From: Kaistia sp. 32K
GTDB taxonomy: Bacteria; Pseudomonadota; Alphaproteobacteria; Rhizobiales; Kaistiaceae
Assembly (NCBI RefSeq): GCF_016629525.1
Contig: NZ_AP024269.1
Span: 3,844,001 to 3,908,000, forward strand
DNA length: 64,000 nt
Reading direction: 5' to 3'
Shown in pieces: positions 17,228-25,912 of this stretch. Below the pieces are notes generated by a model that did not search any database, was not told the origin of the DNA, and saw only the letters and a program-made list of their open reading frames with translations. How positions within the stretch are numbered: position 1 is the stretch's first letter; each line of letters begins with the position of its first letter. A program made the position numbers and the translations under genes.

Positions 17228-17961
17228 TCGAGCTGAACACCTTCTCCGTCTCCGCCCGCTGCCCGCGCAGCGGCATGCTCGGCGTCGCCGTCTCGACCGC
17301 GGTGCCGGCGGTCGGCGGCATCTGCATCTTCGCCGACGCCGGTGTCGGCGCCATCGCCACCCAGTCCTGGGTCAATCCCTATCTCGGCATCGACGGCCTG
17401 GAATTGCTGCGCAAGGGAATGTCGGCGCCGGAAGCGCTGGCCAAACTGATCGCCGAGGATCCCGGCCAGTCGGTGCGCCAGCTCGGCATCGTCGACGGCG
17501 AGGGCCGCACCGCCGCCCATACCGGCAGCGACTGCGTTGGCTGGGCCGGCCATATCGAGGGCGACGGCTTCACCGTGCAGGGCAACATGCTGGTCGGCGC
17601 CGCGACGATCGACGCCATGGCGGAAGCGGCCGAGCGCAGCGCCGGTTTCGACCTGCACGAGCGGCTGATGCTGATCCTCGAAGCCGGCCAGGCCGCCGGC
17701 GGCGACAAGCGCGGCAAGCAGTCGGCGGCGCTCAAGGTGTTCAAGGAGGAATCCTTCGCCTGGCTCGACCTGCGCGTCGACGAGCACCGCAACCCGGTCG
17801 CCGAGCTGCGCCGTGTGTTCGAGATCGCCAAGCACCAGTTGCTGCCCTTCATCGACGGCATGCCGTCGCGCGAGGATCCGATCGGCGGCATCCCCGCCCC
17901 CGTCACCGCCATGCTGCTGACCCCGCCGCCCTATCGCCCCGGCGGCAGCGGCGGCGCGTGA
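17224..17961 (+). CDS. DUF1028 protein (putative Ntn-type hydrolase)
   Basis: 245 aa. MIELNTFSVSARCPRSGMLG followed by AVSTAVPAVG and ADAGVGAIATQSWVNPYLG is the DUF1028 core. The family is thought to have an Ntn-hydrolase-like fold, but no reaction is established. It is coupled (ATGA) to the ABC ATPase and followed by an ArgE-like deacetylase, so a role in processing the imported compound, such as amide or lactam opening, is a reasonable inference. Confidence 0.82.
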   Translation: MIELNTFSVSARCPRSGMLGVAVSTAVPAVGGICIFADAGVGAIATQSWVNPYLGIDGLELLRKGMSAPEALAKLIAEDPGQSVRQLGIVDGEGRTAAHTGSDCVGWAGHIEGDGFTVQGNMLVGAATIDAMAEAAERSAGFDLHERLMLILEAGQAAGGDKRGKQSAALKVFKEESFAWLDLRVDEHRNPVAELRRVFEIAKHQLLPFIDGMPSREDPIGGIPAPVTAMLLTPPPYRPGGSGGA

Positions 17962-17993
17962 GGCGAGACGATCCAGCCTGTATAGTGAAGCGT

Positions 17994-19142
17994 ATGACCA
18001 AGACCCAGACCACCCGCGAGATCCTCGCCGATCTCGTGGGCTTCGACACCACCAGCGCCCGTTCCAACCTCCCCCTGATCGAGCATGTCCGCGCCTATCT
18101 CGCCATCCATGGCGTGACGGCCGAGATCTTCCCGTCGGCGGACGGCCGCAAGGCCAGCCTCTGGGCGACGATCGGTCCCGCCGGCCCGGGCGGCATCATC
18201 CTCTCCGGCCACACCGATTGCGTCCCCGTCGAGGGCCAGGCCTGGACCAGCGATCCCTTCACGCTGACCGAGCGCGACGGCCGCCTCTACGGCCGCGGCG
18301 CCTGCGACATGAAGGGCTTCGACGCCGCCGTGCTGGCGATCGTGCCGGAGCTGGTCGCGGCGAAGCTCGAGCGGCCCGTGCACATCGCCTTCTCCTATGA
18401 CGAGGAAGTCGGCTGCACCGGCGTGCGCGAGATGATCGCCATCCTGAAGGGTCGCGGCGAGGCGGCGGCCGCCTGCCTGGTCGGCGAACCGACCAGCATG
18501 CAGGTCGTCGTCGGCCACAAGGGCGGGCGCGGCTATCGCTGCCACGTCACCGGCCAGGAAGCGCATTCGAGCCTGGCGCCGCGCGCGGTCAACGCGATCG
18601 AGTATGCGGCCGAGCTGATCGTTTTCCTGCGCGATCTCGCCGGCGAACTCGCCATCGGTCCGCGCGACGAGGCCTTTGACGTCGTCCACACGACCATCTC
18701 GACCGGCCTGATCTCGGGCGGCACGGCGGTCAACATCGTGCCGAACGCCTGCTCGTTCACCTTCGAATACCGCAATCTGGTCGAGGTCGACCCGGATTCG
18801 ATCTTCGAGCGGATCGTCGATTTCGCCGAGACGAAGCTGCTGCCGGAAATGCGCAGCCGCGCGCCGCAGGCGTCGATCACCTTCGAGCCGATCTACGACT
18901 ACCCGGCGCTGGCGATCGACCCGTCGCACCCGCTGGTGACGCGGCTGAAGAACGTCGTCGGCCACAACGGCCATGGCAAGGTCGCCTATGGCACCGAGGG
19001 CGGCCTGTTCCAGCGCGACCTCGGCGTGCCGACCGTCGTCTGCGGCCCCGGCTCGATCGACATGGCGCACAAGCCGGACGAGTACGTCACGATCGAGCAG
19101 CTCGACCGCTGCGACGCCGCGCTGCGCAAGCTGCTGCTCTGA
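17994..19142 (+). CDS. Acetylornithine deacetylase-like M20 peptidase
   Basis: 382 aa, full length. Zinc ligands are visible: H73 and D75 in SGHTDCVP, D105 in RGACDMKG, the EE pair in YDEEVGCTG, and the C-terminal His in DMAHKPDEY. RGYRCHVTGQEAHSS is the dimerisation-domain region. ArgE removes the acetyl group of N-acetylornithine; in this peptide-import operon it may instead cleave an imported N-acyl amino acid. The specificity is not visible in the sequence. Confidence 0.88.
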   Translation: MTKTQTTREILADLVGFDTTSARSNLPLIEHVRAYLAIHGVTAEIFPSADGRKASLWATIGPAGPGGIILSGHTDCVPVEGQAWTSDPFTLTERDGRLYGRGACDMKGFDAAVLAIVPELVAAKLERPVHIAFSYDEEVGCTGVREMIAILKGRGEAAAACLVGEPTSMQVVVGHKGGRGYRCHVTGQEAHSSLAPRAVNAIEYAAELIVFLRDLAGELAIGPRDEAFDVVHTTISTGLISGGTAVNIVPNACSFTFEYRNLVEVDPDSIFERIVDFAETKLLPEMRSRAPQASITFEPIYDYPALAIDPSHPLVTRLKNVVGHNGHGKVAYGTEGGLFQRDLGVPTVVCGPGSIDMAHKPDEYVTIEQLDRCDAALRKLLL

Positions 19143-19159
19143 CGAAAGAACGACGCGCC

Positions 19160-20134
19160 CTAGCGGCGCGCCGCCTCGCGGCCCGAGAGCAGCAGCAGGG
19201 CGAGGATCAGCGTGCCGAACAGAATGCTGCGCCAACCGGGCGACGCGTTGACGACGGTGATCAGCGCCGTGATCGTCACCAAGAGGATCGCGCCGGGAAT
19301 CGAGCCGGCATAGGTGCCGAGCCCGCCGAGGATCGACGTGCCTCCCAATACGACGGCGGCAATCGAGGCAAGCAGGTACGGGTCGCCGATGCCGACATAG
19401 CCCTGGCCGTTCATGCCGAGCACGAGAATGCCGGCGAGGCCCGCCATGAAGCCGCTGATGCCGTAGACGGCCATCGTCGTCGTCGCGATCGGCACGCCGG
19501 AGAGCTTGGCCGCGAGCGGCCCGGCGCCCATGGCGAACAGCCGCGCGCCGAACGGCGTCGCATGCATCACCACCAGCACGACGACCGAGATGACGACCCA
19601 GACGAGGATGCCGGCCGGCACGCCGAACGGCCTCGCATTGCCGACCCAGCTCACCAGCGGATTGGCGGCGGTGACGGCGCTGCCGCCGGCGATGATGATC
19701 AGCAGCCCCTGCAGGAAGGTCGCCATCGCCAGCGTCATGATCATCGGGTGTACGCGTAACAGCGCCACGCCGAGGCCGTTGACGAGGCCGATCGCCGTCG
19801 TCATGGCGAGCACGGCGAGGATCGGCGTCAGCCCGGTCGGGTCGGCGTCGATGGCGAAGAGCGGCAAGCCGACGGCAGCAACGGTGACGATCGCCGCGAC
19901 CGACAGATCGATGCCGCCGGCGATGACGACAAAAGTCTGCCCCGCCGCGACGATGCCGATGACGGCGGCGAGCTCGACCAGATAGCGCAGATGGCCATAG
20001 GCGCCGAAGCCGCGCGAGACGAAGCTGGCGACGATCCAGACCAGCGCCACGATGGCGAAGGTCAGGAACGGCCGGCTGGTGACGATGGCCCGGATGCGGG
20101 ACCTGGACAGGATTCCGGCGTCGCTGATGCTCAT
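19160..20134 (-). CDS. Sugar ABC transporter permease (RbsC-like), second
   Basis: 324 aa, about eight to ten hydrophobic helices, BPD_transp_2 family. AAVIGIVAAGQTFVVIAGGI then DLSV, and VLGGTSILGGLGTYAGSIPGA are characteristic of ribose/xylose-type permeases. It overlaps the preceding permease gene by 4 bp (ATGA). Last gene of the importer operon; it converges with the deacetylase gene with only 17 bp between stop codons. Confidence 0.92.
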   Translation of the reverse strand: MSISDAGILSRSRIRAIVTSRPFLTFAIVALVWIVASFVSRGFGAYGHLRYLVELAAVIGIVAAGQTFVVIAGGIDLSVAAIVTVAAVGLPLFAIDADPTGLTPILAVLAMTTAIGLVNGLGVALLRVHPMIMTLAMATFLQGLLIIIAGGSAVTAANPLVSWVGNARPFGVPAGILVWVVISVVVLVVMHATPFGARLFAMGAGPLAAKLSGVPIATTTMAVYGISGFMAGLAGILVLGMNGQGYVGIGDPYLLASIAAVVLGGTSILGGLGTYAGSIPGAILLVTITALITVVNASPGWRSILFGTLILALLLLSGREAARR

Positions 20135-21102
20135 CGGGCCCTCATGCGGAATTGGGGAATGGCGACCGCGCCGATGATGATCAGGCCCTGCGCCACATAT
20201 TGCGCGACCGGCGTGAAGCCGAGGAAGAACATCACGGAGATCATCAAACTGAGCAGAAGGCTGCCGGCGAGCGCGCCGCGCATGGTGCCCTGCCCGCCGA
20301 GGAAGCCGATGCCGCCGAGAACGGCCGCCGCGATCGAGTTCAGCGTGAACGAGGTGCCGATGATCGGATCGCCGGAGCCGGTCTGCGCCGCGACGAACAG
20401 GCCGGCGCCGGTGCAGAGCAGGCCGCTGATCGCATAGGCCGCGATGCGCGCGGCATCGACCGGAACGCCGGAGCGATAGGCGCCGACAGGATTTTCGCCG
20501 GCGGCGTAGAGGCTGAGGCCGAGCGGCGTCGCCAGATAGAGCTTCCAGAGAAGCACGATGACGACCAGAACGGCGAAGGCGGCCGGCGTGTTGCCGGCGA
20601 GCAGGTTGGAGAGCCAGTCCGGCATCGCCCCGCCGGGACGCGGCAGGACAAGCAGCGCAGCACCCGCGATGATGAACGAGCCGGCCAGCGTCACAACGAT
20701 CGCCGGCAGACGCAATTTGACGACGATCAGCCCGGTCACCGCCCCGATGCCGAGGCCGGCGAGGCCGACCAGAGCCGCGCCGCCGGCAACGCCGAGCGGA
20801 CCGGTCATGGTCGTGGCGGCGATCACCGCGCCGAGGCTGACCAGCGCGCCGATAGCGAGGCTGATGCCGCCTGTCAGCATCAGGATCGCCTGCGCCATGG
20901 CGACCAGCGCCAGCGGGAACCAGCTCTGGGTGAACTTGGCGAAGCCAGCCGCCGTGAACAGGCCCGGAAACAGCACGCCATAGGCGATCAGGAAGGCGAG
21001 GACGACGAGGAACAGGCTGCGGACGCCGATGTTGCGCTTGGCCTGGACCGCGAGATAGAGCGCGTTGCCGCGTCCGGGCGCGGAGATGGAGGGATTGCTC
21101 AT
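20131..21102 (-). CDS. Sugar ABC transporter permease (RbsC-like), first
   Basis: 323 aa BPD_transp_2 permease. Motifs MLTGGISLAIGALVSLGAVI and VLGGIGFLGGQGTMRGALAG. Two different permeases suggest a heterodimeric channel rather than the RbsC homodimer. Start ATG 21102 overlaps the ATPase stop. Confidence 0.92.
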   Translation of the reverse strand: MSNPSISAPGRGNALYLAVQAKRNIGVRSLFLVVLAFLIAYGVLFPGLFTAAGFAKFTQSWFPLALVAMAQAILMLTGGISLAIGALVSLGAVIAATTMTGPLGVAGGAALVGLAGLGIGAVTGLIVVKLRLPAIVVTLAGSFIIAGAALLVLPRPGGAMPDWLSNLLAGNTPAAFAVLVVIVLLWKLYLATPLGLSLYAAGENPVGAYRSGVPVDAARIAAYAISGLLCTGAGLFVAAQTGSGDPIIGTSFTLNSIAAAVLGGIGFLGGQGTMRGALAGSLLLSLMISVMFFLGFTPVAQYVAQGLIIIGAVAIPQFRMRAR

Positions 21103-22607
21103 GCCGCTTGCCTTTCGCGCTCGGCGCCCATGGCGGCGGCGACGATCGCCTCCTCGCTCAGGCCGCCTCGATCGAGCATGGTCACGATCCGTCCCTCGCG
21201 CACGACGGCGACGCGGTCGCAGAGATGGACCAGCTCCGGCGTATCGGAACTGAGCAGGACGACCGCCTTGCCGGAGGCCGCGAAGGCGCGAAGCATCTGA
21301 TAGATTTCCCGCTTGGTTTCGACATCGACGCCGCGCGTCGGATCGTTGAGGAGCAGGACGGACGGGTCGTGCGGCATCCATTTCGCCAGCGCGACCTTCT
21401 GCTGGTTGCCGCCGGAGAGCGCCTGCGCGGCACGGCCGAGATCGCCCTTGATGGAGAACTGGACCGCCAGCCCCATCGCCGTCTCGCGCTCGGCCGCGCG
21501 GTTGCGCAGCTTCAGCGCCGGCATGCGGGCGAAGGCCGGCAGCATCAGGTTGGTGATAATCGGATGGATCAGATGCAGGCCCTCGCGCTTGCGGTCGGCC
21601 GGCACATAGGCGAGCCCGCGCGCATTGGCCTGCGGCACGTTTCCGGGCAGGCCGGACTGGCCGCCGATCGTGGCCGACGCGACCTTGGCGGGAATGGCGC
21701 CGTAGAGGCCGAGCAGCAGGTCTTCCTGCCCCTGGCCGACCAGCCCGCCGATGCCGACGACCTCGCCCGCCTTGACGTCGAGATCGACGTCCTGCATCGC
21801 GCCGGCGGAGAACTTGGTAACGGCCACGGCGGTGGTGTCGGTGAGCGTGCTGTCCCAGCGCGGAAAAAGGTCGCCGGGGTCGCGACCGACCATCAGGCGC
21901 ACCAGGCCGGCCGCGTTGACGCCCTCGAGCGAGCGATCGGCCGTGCAGGTTCCGTCCTTCAGCACGGTGACGTGCTGGCAGAGCTGCATCACCTCTTCCA
22001 GCCGGTGCGAGATATAGAGGATCGCGATGCCCTCGCCGCGCAGCTTCTCCAGCAGCGCCGTGAGAATGCGCGTCTCGGTGGCCGACAGCGACGAGGTCGG
22101 CTCGTCGAGGATCAGCACGCGGGGCTTGCGATAGAGAGCCTTGGCGATCTCGACCATCTGGCGCCGGCCGAGCGACAACTCGCCGACCGGCGTCGCCAGC
22201 GGCTCGTGCAGCCCGACGAGATCGCAGGCCGCCTTGGCGCGGGCGGCCAGCGCGGTATAATCGACGAGGCCGAAGCGGCGCGGATAGGCGCCGAGGCCGA
22301 TATTCTCGGCGATCGAGAGCGAGCTGGTCAGGCTCAGCTCCTGCTGCACCACGGCGATACCCGCCCGGCGCGCGTCCGGCGGGCTGTGGCGACTGACCGC
22401 CTGCCCGTCGATCTCGATGGTTCCGCTGTCCGGACGCAGCGCGCCGGACAGCAGATTGATGAGCGTGGACTTGCCCGCGCCGTTCTCGCCGAGCAGCGCA
22501 TGCACGCGCCCCGGCATCAACTCGATGGAAACCGAGCGCAGGACGGGGTTGCCGAAGAATGCCTTCGACACCCCGCGCGCGGCGAGGATGGGTGCGGGCG
22601 AAGCCAC
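21099..22607 (-). CDS. Sugar ABC transporter ATPase (RbsA-like)
   Basis: 502 aa with two nucleotide-binding domains. The first has GENGAGKST, the divergent signature ELSLGRRQM and LILDEPTSSLS. The second keeps LSGGNQQKV and LLLNDPTRGVD but its Walker A is degenerate (GGLVGQGQEDLL), which is normal for RbsA/XylG/MglA proteins. The start is GTG 22607 with no strong ribosome site, 15 bp after the binding-protein gene. Confidence 0.92.
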   Translation of the reverse strand: MASPAPILAARGVSKAFFGNPVLRSVSIELMPGRVHALLGENGAGKSTLINLLSGALRPDSGTIEIDGQAVSRHSPPDARRAGIAVVQQELSLTSSLSIAENIGLGAYPRRFGLVDYTALAARAKAACDLVGLHEPLATPVGELSLGRRQMVEIAKALYRKPRVLILDEPTSSLSATETRILTALLEKLRGEGIAILYISHRLEEVMQLCQHVTVLKDGTCTADRSLEGVNAAGLVRLMVGRDPGDLFPRWDSTLTDTTAVAVTKFSAGAMQDVDLDVKAGEVVGIGGLVGQGQEDLLLGLYGAIPAKVASATIGGQSGLPGNVPQANARGLAYVPADRKREGLHLIHPIITNLMLPAFARMPALKLRNRAAERETAMGLAVQFSIKGDLGRAAQALSGGNQQKVALAKWMPHDPSVLLLNDPTRGVDVETKREIYQMLRAFAASGKAVVLLSSDTPELVHLCDRVAVVREGRIVTMLDRGGLSEEAIVAAAMGAERERQAA

Positions 22608-22621
22608 GTGGATCGTCCGAT

Positions 22622-23674
22622 TTACTTCTGGGCCAGAAGCTTGGCGAAGAGTTCCCGGTCATACGGCGAGAAGATATAGCCGTCGGCCGGGAAATCCTTG
22701 GCGCGGGCCAGGTACTCGTCGATGTTGGAATTGTCGATGACCGGCAGCGGGATCTTGACGAAGGCCGGCACGTCCTTGCCTTCCAGCGCCTGCACGGCGG
22801 TGTAGGCGGCGAAGGCGCCGAGCCAGTTCGGCTGCATCGTCGCCCAGCTCTTCAGGCCCTTGTCCTTCCAGAGCTCGAGGAACTGGCGGGCGTTCTCGCC
22901 GGTGATCGGAACCTGCTCGCGACCCTGCTTGTCGAGCGCCAGCACGGCGCCGGCCGAAAGCGCGCCGCCGAAGGAGAGAATGCCGTCGATCTCGGGATTG
23001 GCGAACAAGAGGCTGGTGACGGCCTCCTGGGCAGGCGCGACGTTGTAGGCAGTGTTGGTCTCGGCCAGGACCTGGATGTCCGGATTGGCCTTGAGCAGGT
23101 CGTTGGCGCCGGCGCGACGATCGTCGCTGACGGAGACGCCGGCCGGGCCGTTCAGGATCAGGATCTTGCCCTTGCCGCCGAGCGAATCGATCATGAACTT
23201 GGTCGCCTGCTCGCCCCACTGATGCGAGTCGGTGTTGACCTTGGCGGTCACGTCATCGGTGTCGACAAGACTGTCGAAATTGATGATGGCGATGCCCTTG
23301 GCGCAGGCGTCGGCCAGCACGCGGGCCGGCGCGGTCGACGAGCCGGCGATCAGGATGATGGCGTCGACATTGGCGTCGATCATTGACTGGATCTGCTGGA
23401 TCTGGACGTTGGCGTCGCCCTGCGCGTCGGTGACGACGAGCTTGTCGACGAGGCCTTCCTTCTTCAGCTGCTCGACCTCGGCTTCGATCGTGCCCTGGGT
23501 CTGCTTCATCCAGGTCGGCACGGAATAGATGTTGGCCCAGCCCAGCGTGTAGGGCGCCTTGCGGTCGCCCTTGATGCAGTTGGCCGCGGCGTCGGCCTGA
23601 GAAACGCCCGCCACGCTCATGAGGAGGCCGAGTCCCAGCATGCTTGCGGATGCAAAGAGAGAAGATTTTTTCAT
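22622..23674 (-). CDS. Sugar ABC transporter substrate-binding protein
   Basis: 350 aa, periplasmic binding protein type 1 fold (ribose-binding type). Signal peptide with FASASMLGLGLLMSVAGVSQ ahead of ADAAANC. QIQQIQSMIDANVDAIILIA and DRRAGANDLLKANPDIQVLA mark the two lobes. First gene of the importer operon, AGGGGAA before the ATG, and an IclR-type palindrome about 120 bp upstream. Given the epimerase gene nearby, a ketohexose or similar monosaccharide is the likely ligand. Confidence 0.9.
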   Translation of the reverse strand: MKKSSLFASASMLGLGLLMSVAGVSQADAAANCIKGDRKAPYTLGWANIYSVPTWMKQTQGTIEAEVEQLKKEGLVDKLVVTDAQGDANVQIQQIQSMIDANVDAIILIAGSSTAPARVLADACAKGIAIINFDSLVDTDDVTAKVNTDSHQWGEQATKFMIDSLGGKGKILILNGPAGVSVSDDRRAGANDLLKANPDIQVLAETNTAYNVAPAQEAVTSLLFANPEIDGILSFGGALSAGAVLALDKQGREQVPITGENARQFLELWKDKGLKSWATMQPNWLGAFAAYTAVQALEGKDVPAFVKIPLPVIDNSNIDEYLARAKDFPADGYIFSPYDRELFAKLLAQK

Positions 23675-23795
23675 CACGTTTCCCCTGGAAGGTTGTGCCG
23701 CGATGCGCCGAAAAAAGGACAAGCCGGCAACGCGCCGTTCACGACGACGCTCTCCCCTGCCAGGTGCCCCAAATTCTCCGCCCGGGCCCTCTTTA

Positions 23796-23835
23796 GTGTC
23801 CGATATACTGTACATCTTGCTTATATATCGGACAC
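23796..23835. promoter_or_regulatory. Perfect 12-bp inverted repeat, candidate IclR operator
   Basis: GTGTCCGATATA (23796-23807) and TATATCGGACAC (23824-23835) are exact complements with a 16-bp spacer. IclR-family half-sites often carry GTCCG or GTTCG. The repeat lies between the divergent ABC operon and the iclR-like gene, so it probably controls both. Confidence 0.65.
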
Positions 23836-23914
23836 ATACGAAGCTAGACCCAGTCCGAACATCTTTCAAGCGTCTTCCGGCGCGACCCTGGAAACATGAA
23901 CGAGCAGGCCTGAC

Positions 23915-24715
23915 ATGACGGAAACCGCGTATCCGAGTGACACCCGACAGGAGACGGCGGCCACCGCCGGCGGCGAGCGCAAGCGCGGCATCGACCGGGT
24001 GATCATCCTGCTCGAGGCGCTGCTGCGTCATCGCGCGCCGATGCGCGTCGGCGAGATCGCGCGGCGGATCGGCGCGCCGCGCTCGACCACCTACGAGATC
24101 GTCAACCGCCTGCTCGAGGCGGACATGCTGGAGACGGTCGGCGCCGACGGCCATGTCTATTTCGGCCGCGCCATGCACCTTTTCGGCTGGGCCTACAGCC
24201 ACCACAACGCGCATTATCCGCGCATCGTCGAGGCGCTCGACCGGCTGGCCGGCGACAGCGGCGAGACGGCGCAGCTCTGCGGCCTGCGCGGCAACAAATA
24301 TGTCGTGCTCGACTGCCGGGATTCGACCGGCCCGTTCCGCATCTCCAGCCAGATCGGCGTCGAGGTGCCGATCCCCTGGACCGCGTCGGGCCGGCTGCTG
24401 CTCACCCACATGAGCGACGAGGCCGTGCGCGCCTTCGTGCCGGCCGAGGACTATCGCCTGCCGGACGGCCGGCTCATCCCGCAGGAGGAGTTCCTCGCCG
24501 ACATCGCGCTTGCGCGGCGACAGGGCTACAGCGAGAGCGCGGCGCTGGCCGATCGCTTCACTTGGTGCCTCGCCGCCCCGATCCGCGACGCGCGCGGCGG
24601 CGTCACGCTGACGCTCTGCTTCGTCCTGCCGGTTGATACGCCGGAGCCCCGCCGGATCGAATTGCTGGCGATGCTGCGCGAGCGGGCGGCGAGCCTGGAC
24701 CTGATGGGGGAATAG
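23915..24715 (+). CDS. IclR-family transcriptional regulator
   Basis: 266 aa. N-terminal winged HTH (RGIDRVIILLEALLRHRAPM, VGEIARRIGAPRSTTYEIVN, RLLEADMLE) and C-terminal effector domain (about residues 95-265). Divergent from the sugar ABC operon, and therefore its probable regulator. It starts 80 bp after the palindrome described at 23796-23835. Confidence 0.92.
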   Translation: MTETAYPSDTRQETAATAGGERKRGIDRVIILLEALLRHRAPMRVGEIARRIGAPRSTTYEIVNRLLEADMLETVGADGHVYFGRAMHLFGWAYSHHNAHYPRIVEALDRLAGDSGETAQLCGLRGNKYVVLDCRDSTGPFRISSQIGVEVPIPWTASGRLLLTHMSDEAVRAFVPAEDYRLPDGRLIPQEEFLADIALARRQGYSESAALADRFTWCLAAPIRDARGGVTLTLCFVLPVDTPEPRRIELLAMLRERAASLDLMGE

Positions 24716-24781
24716 CGCCGTCATCTTGTCGCGCGGTTCCGCGCCTATCGTCTTCCGTTGCGGTCCCTGACGAGAAACGGT

Positions 24782-24806
24782 AAAACGATTTTTTATAAAT
24801 CGTTTT
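24782..24806. promoter_or_regulatory. AAAACGATTT/AAATCGTTTT palindrome, candidate LacI operator
   Basis: Two perfect 10-bp arms (24782-24791 and 24797-24806) with a TTTAT spacer, 44 bp before the LacI-type GTG start. AACG/CGTT cores are common in LacI-family operators, so autoregulation is likely. As the 3' arm ends in a short T-run, it could also act as an AT-rich terminator for the iclR-like gene. Confidence 0.5.
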
Positions 24807-24849
24807 TGCGACCCTCCCAGTCGGGATCGCCGCAACCGAGGAGCCGGGC

Positions 24850-25872
24850 GTGACGGAAAAGCCGATCTCCATCCGCGACGTCGCCGAGCGGGCCGGCGTC
24901 TCGCCGGGCACGGTCTCGAACGTCCTGAACGGCAGCCGGCCGGTCAATGCCGCGCTGGCGCAGCGCGTGCGCGAGGCGGCCGAGGCGCTCGGCTACCAGG
25001 CGGATCGCGCCGCCGCGCTGCTTCGGACCGGCAAGGCGCGCATCATCGCCGTGCTGGTTCCAGATCTCGACAATCCGTTCTTCACGGCGGTCGTGTCGGA
25101 GCTGGAAGCCAATCTGCGCGACCAGGGCTATGAGCTGATCGTCGCCAGTTCCCGCGGCGAGACGGAGGTCGAGCAGTCGCGCCTCGCCGCCATGCTCGCC
25201 TGGCGCCCGGCCGGACTGGTCGTCATCCCGAGCTCCGACGAATTTCCGGCGCGCGCGCTGATCGAGAAGGCGAACGTCCCCTATGTCATCGCCGACCGCA
25301 TCACGCACGACCCGGCCGCCGACACCGTATCGGTCGACAACGAGGACGCCGGCGCGATCGGCATGCGCCATCTCGTCGAGAACGGCCATCGCGACATCCT
25401 GATCGCCGCCTCCATCCTGCGCCTCGCCAACATCCGCGAGCGTTGCGCCGGCGCGGGAGCGGTCGCGGAGAGCCTCGGCCTGCCGCCGCCGACCATCGTC
25501 GAGACCGGCGGCGATTTCGGGCTCGCCTCCTCCCGGCTGGCCGAATGGCTCGGCAAGAACCCGGCGCCGACGGCGATCCTGGCGCTCACCAATTTCACCA
25601 CGCTCGGCGCCCTCTCCGCGCTCGCCGAACGCGGGATCACCATTCCCGGATCGATCTCGCTGGTCGGCTTCGACGACTATGCCTGGATGCGGGCGCGGGC
25701 GACGCCGCTGACCGCCATCCGCCAGCCGATCGAGGAAATCGGCCAGGCGATCTGGTCGCGGCTCAAGGCGCGCATCGACGGCGACACGTCGCCGCCGGCC
25801 CATATCCAGCTCAAATGCACGCTGCAGGCGCGGGCCTCGATCGCCCCGCCGGCGCCGCGGAAGGGAATCTAG
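24850..25872 (+). CDS. LacI-family transcriptional regulator
   Basis: 340 aa. N-terminal LacI HTH (SIRDVAERAGVSPGTVSNVL, NGSRPVNAALAQRVREAAEA) with the hinge LGYQADRAAALLRTGKAR, then a sugar-binding core (PDLDNPFFTAVVSELE; VGFDDYAWM). GTG start with GAGGAG 5-6 nt upstream. It is followed after 40 bp by the epimerase gene and probably shares its transcript. Two regulators for one sugar cassette suggests separate control of import and catabolism. Confidence 0.92.
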   Translation: MTEKPISIRDVAERAGVSPGTVSNVLNGSRPVNAALAQRVREAAEALGYQADRAAALLRTGKARIIAVLVPDLDNPFFTAVVSELEANLRDQGYELIVASSRGETEVEQSRLAAMLAWRPAGLVVIPSSDEFPARALIEKANVPYVIADRITHDPAADTVSVDNEDAGAIGMRHLVENGHRDILIAASILRLANIRERCAGAGAVAESLGLPPPTIVETGGDFGLASSRLAEWLGKNPAPTAILALTNFTTLGALSALAERGITIPGSISLVGFDDYAWMRARATPLTAIRQPIEEIGQAIWSRLKARIDGDTSPPAHIQLKCTLQARASIAPPAPRKGI

Positions 25873-25912
25873 ACAGGGCCGCAAGAGCCCTGAACCGAAG
25901 AGGGAGGAAACC

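Noticed and set aside
23675..24835. Upstream extension of the sugar binding-protein frame to 737 aa
   Set aside because: The extension runs antisense through the IclR gene; the signal peptide and ribosome site define ATG 23674.
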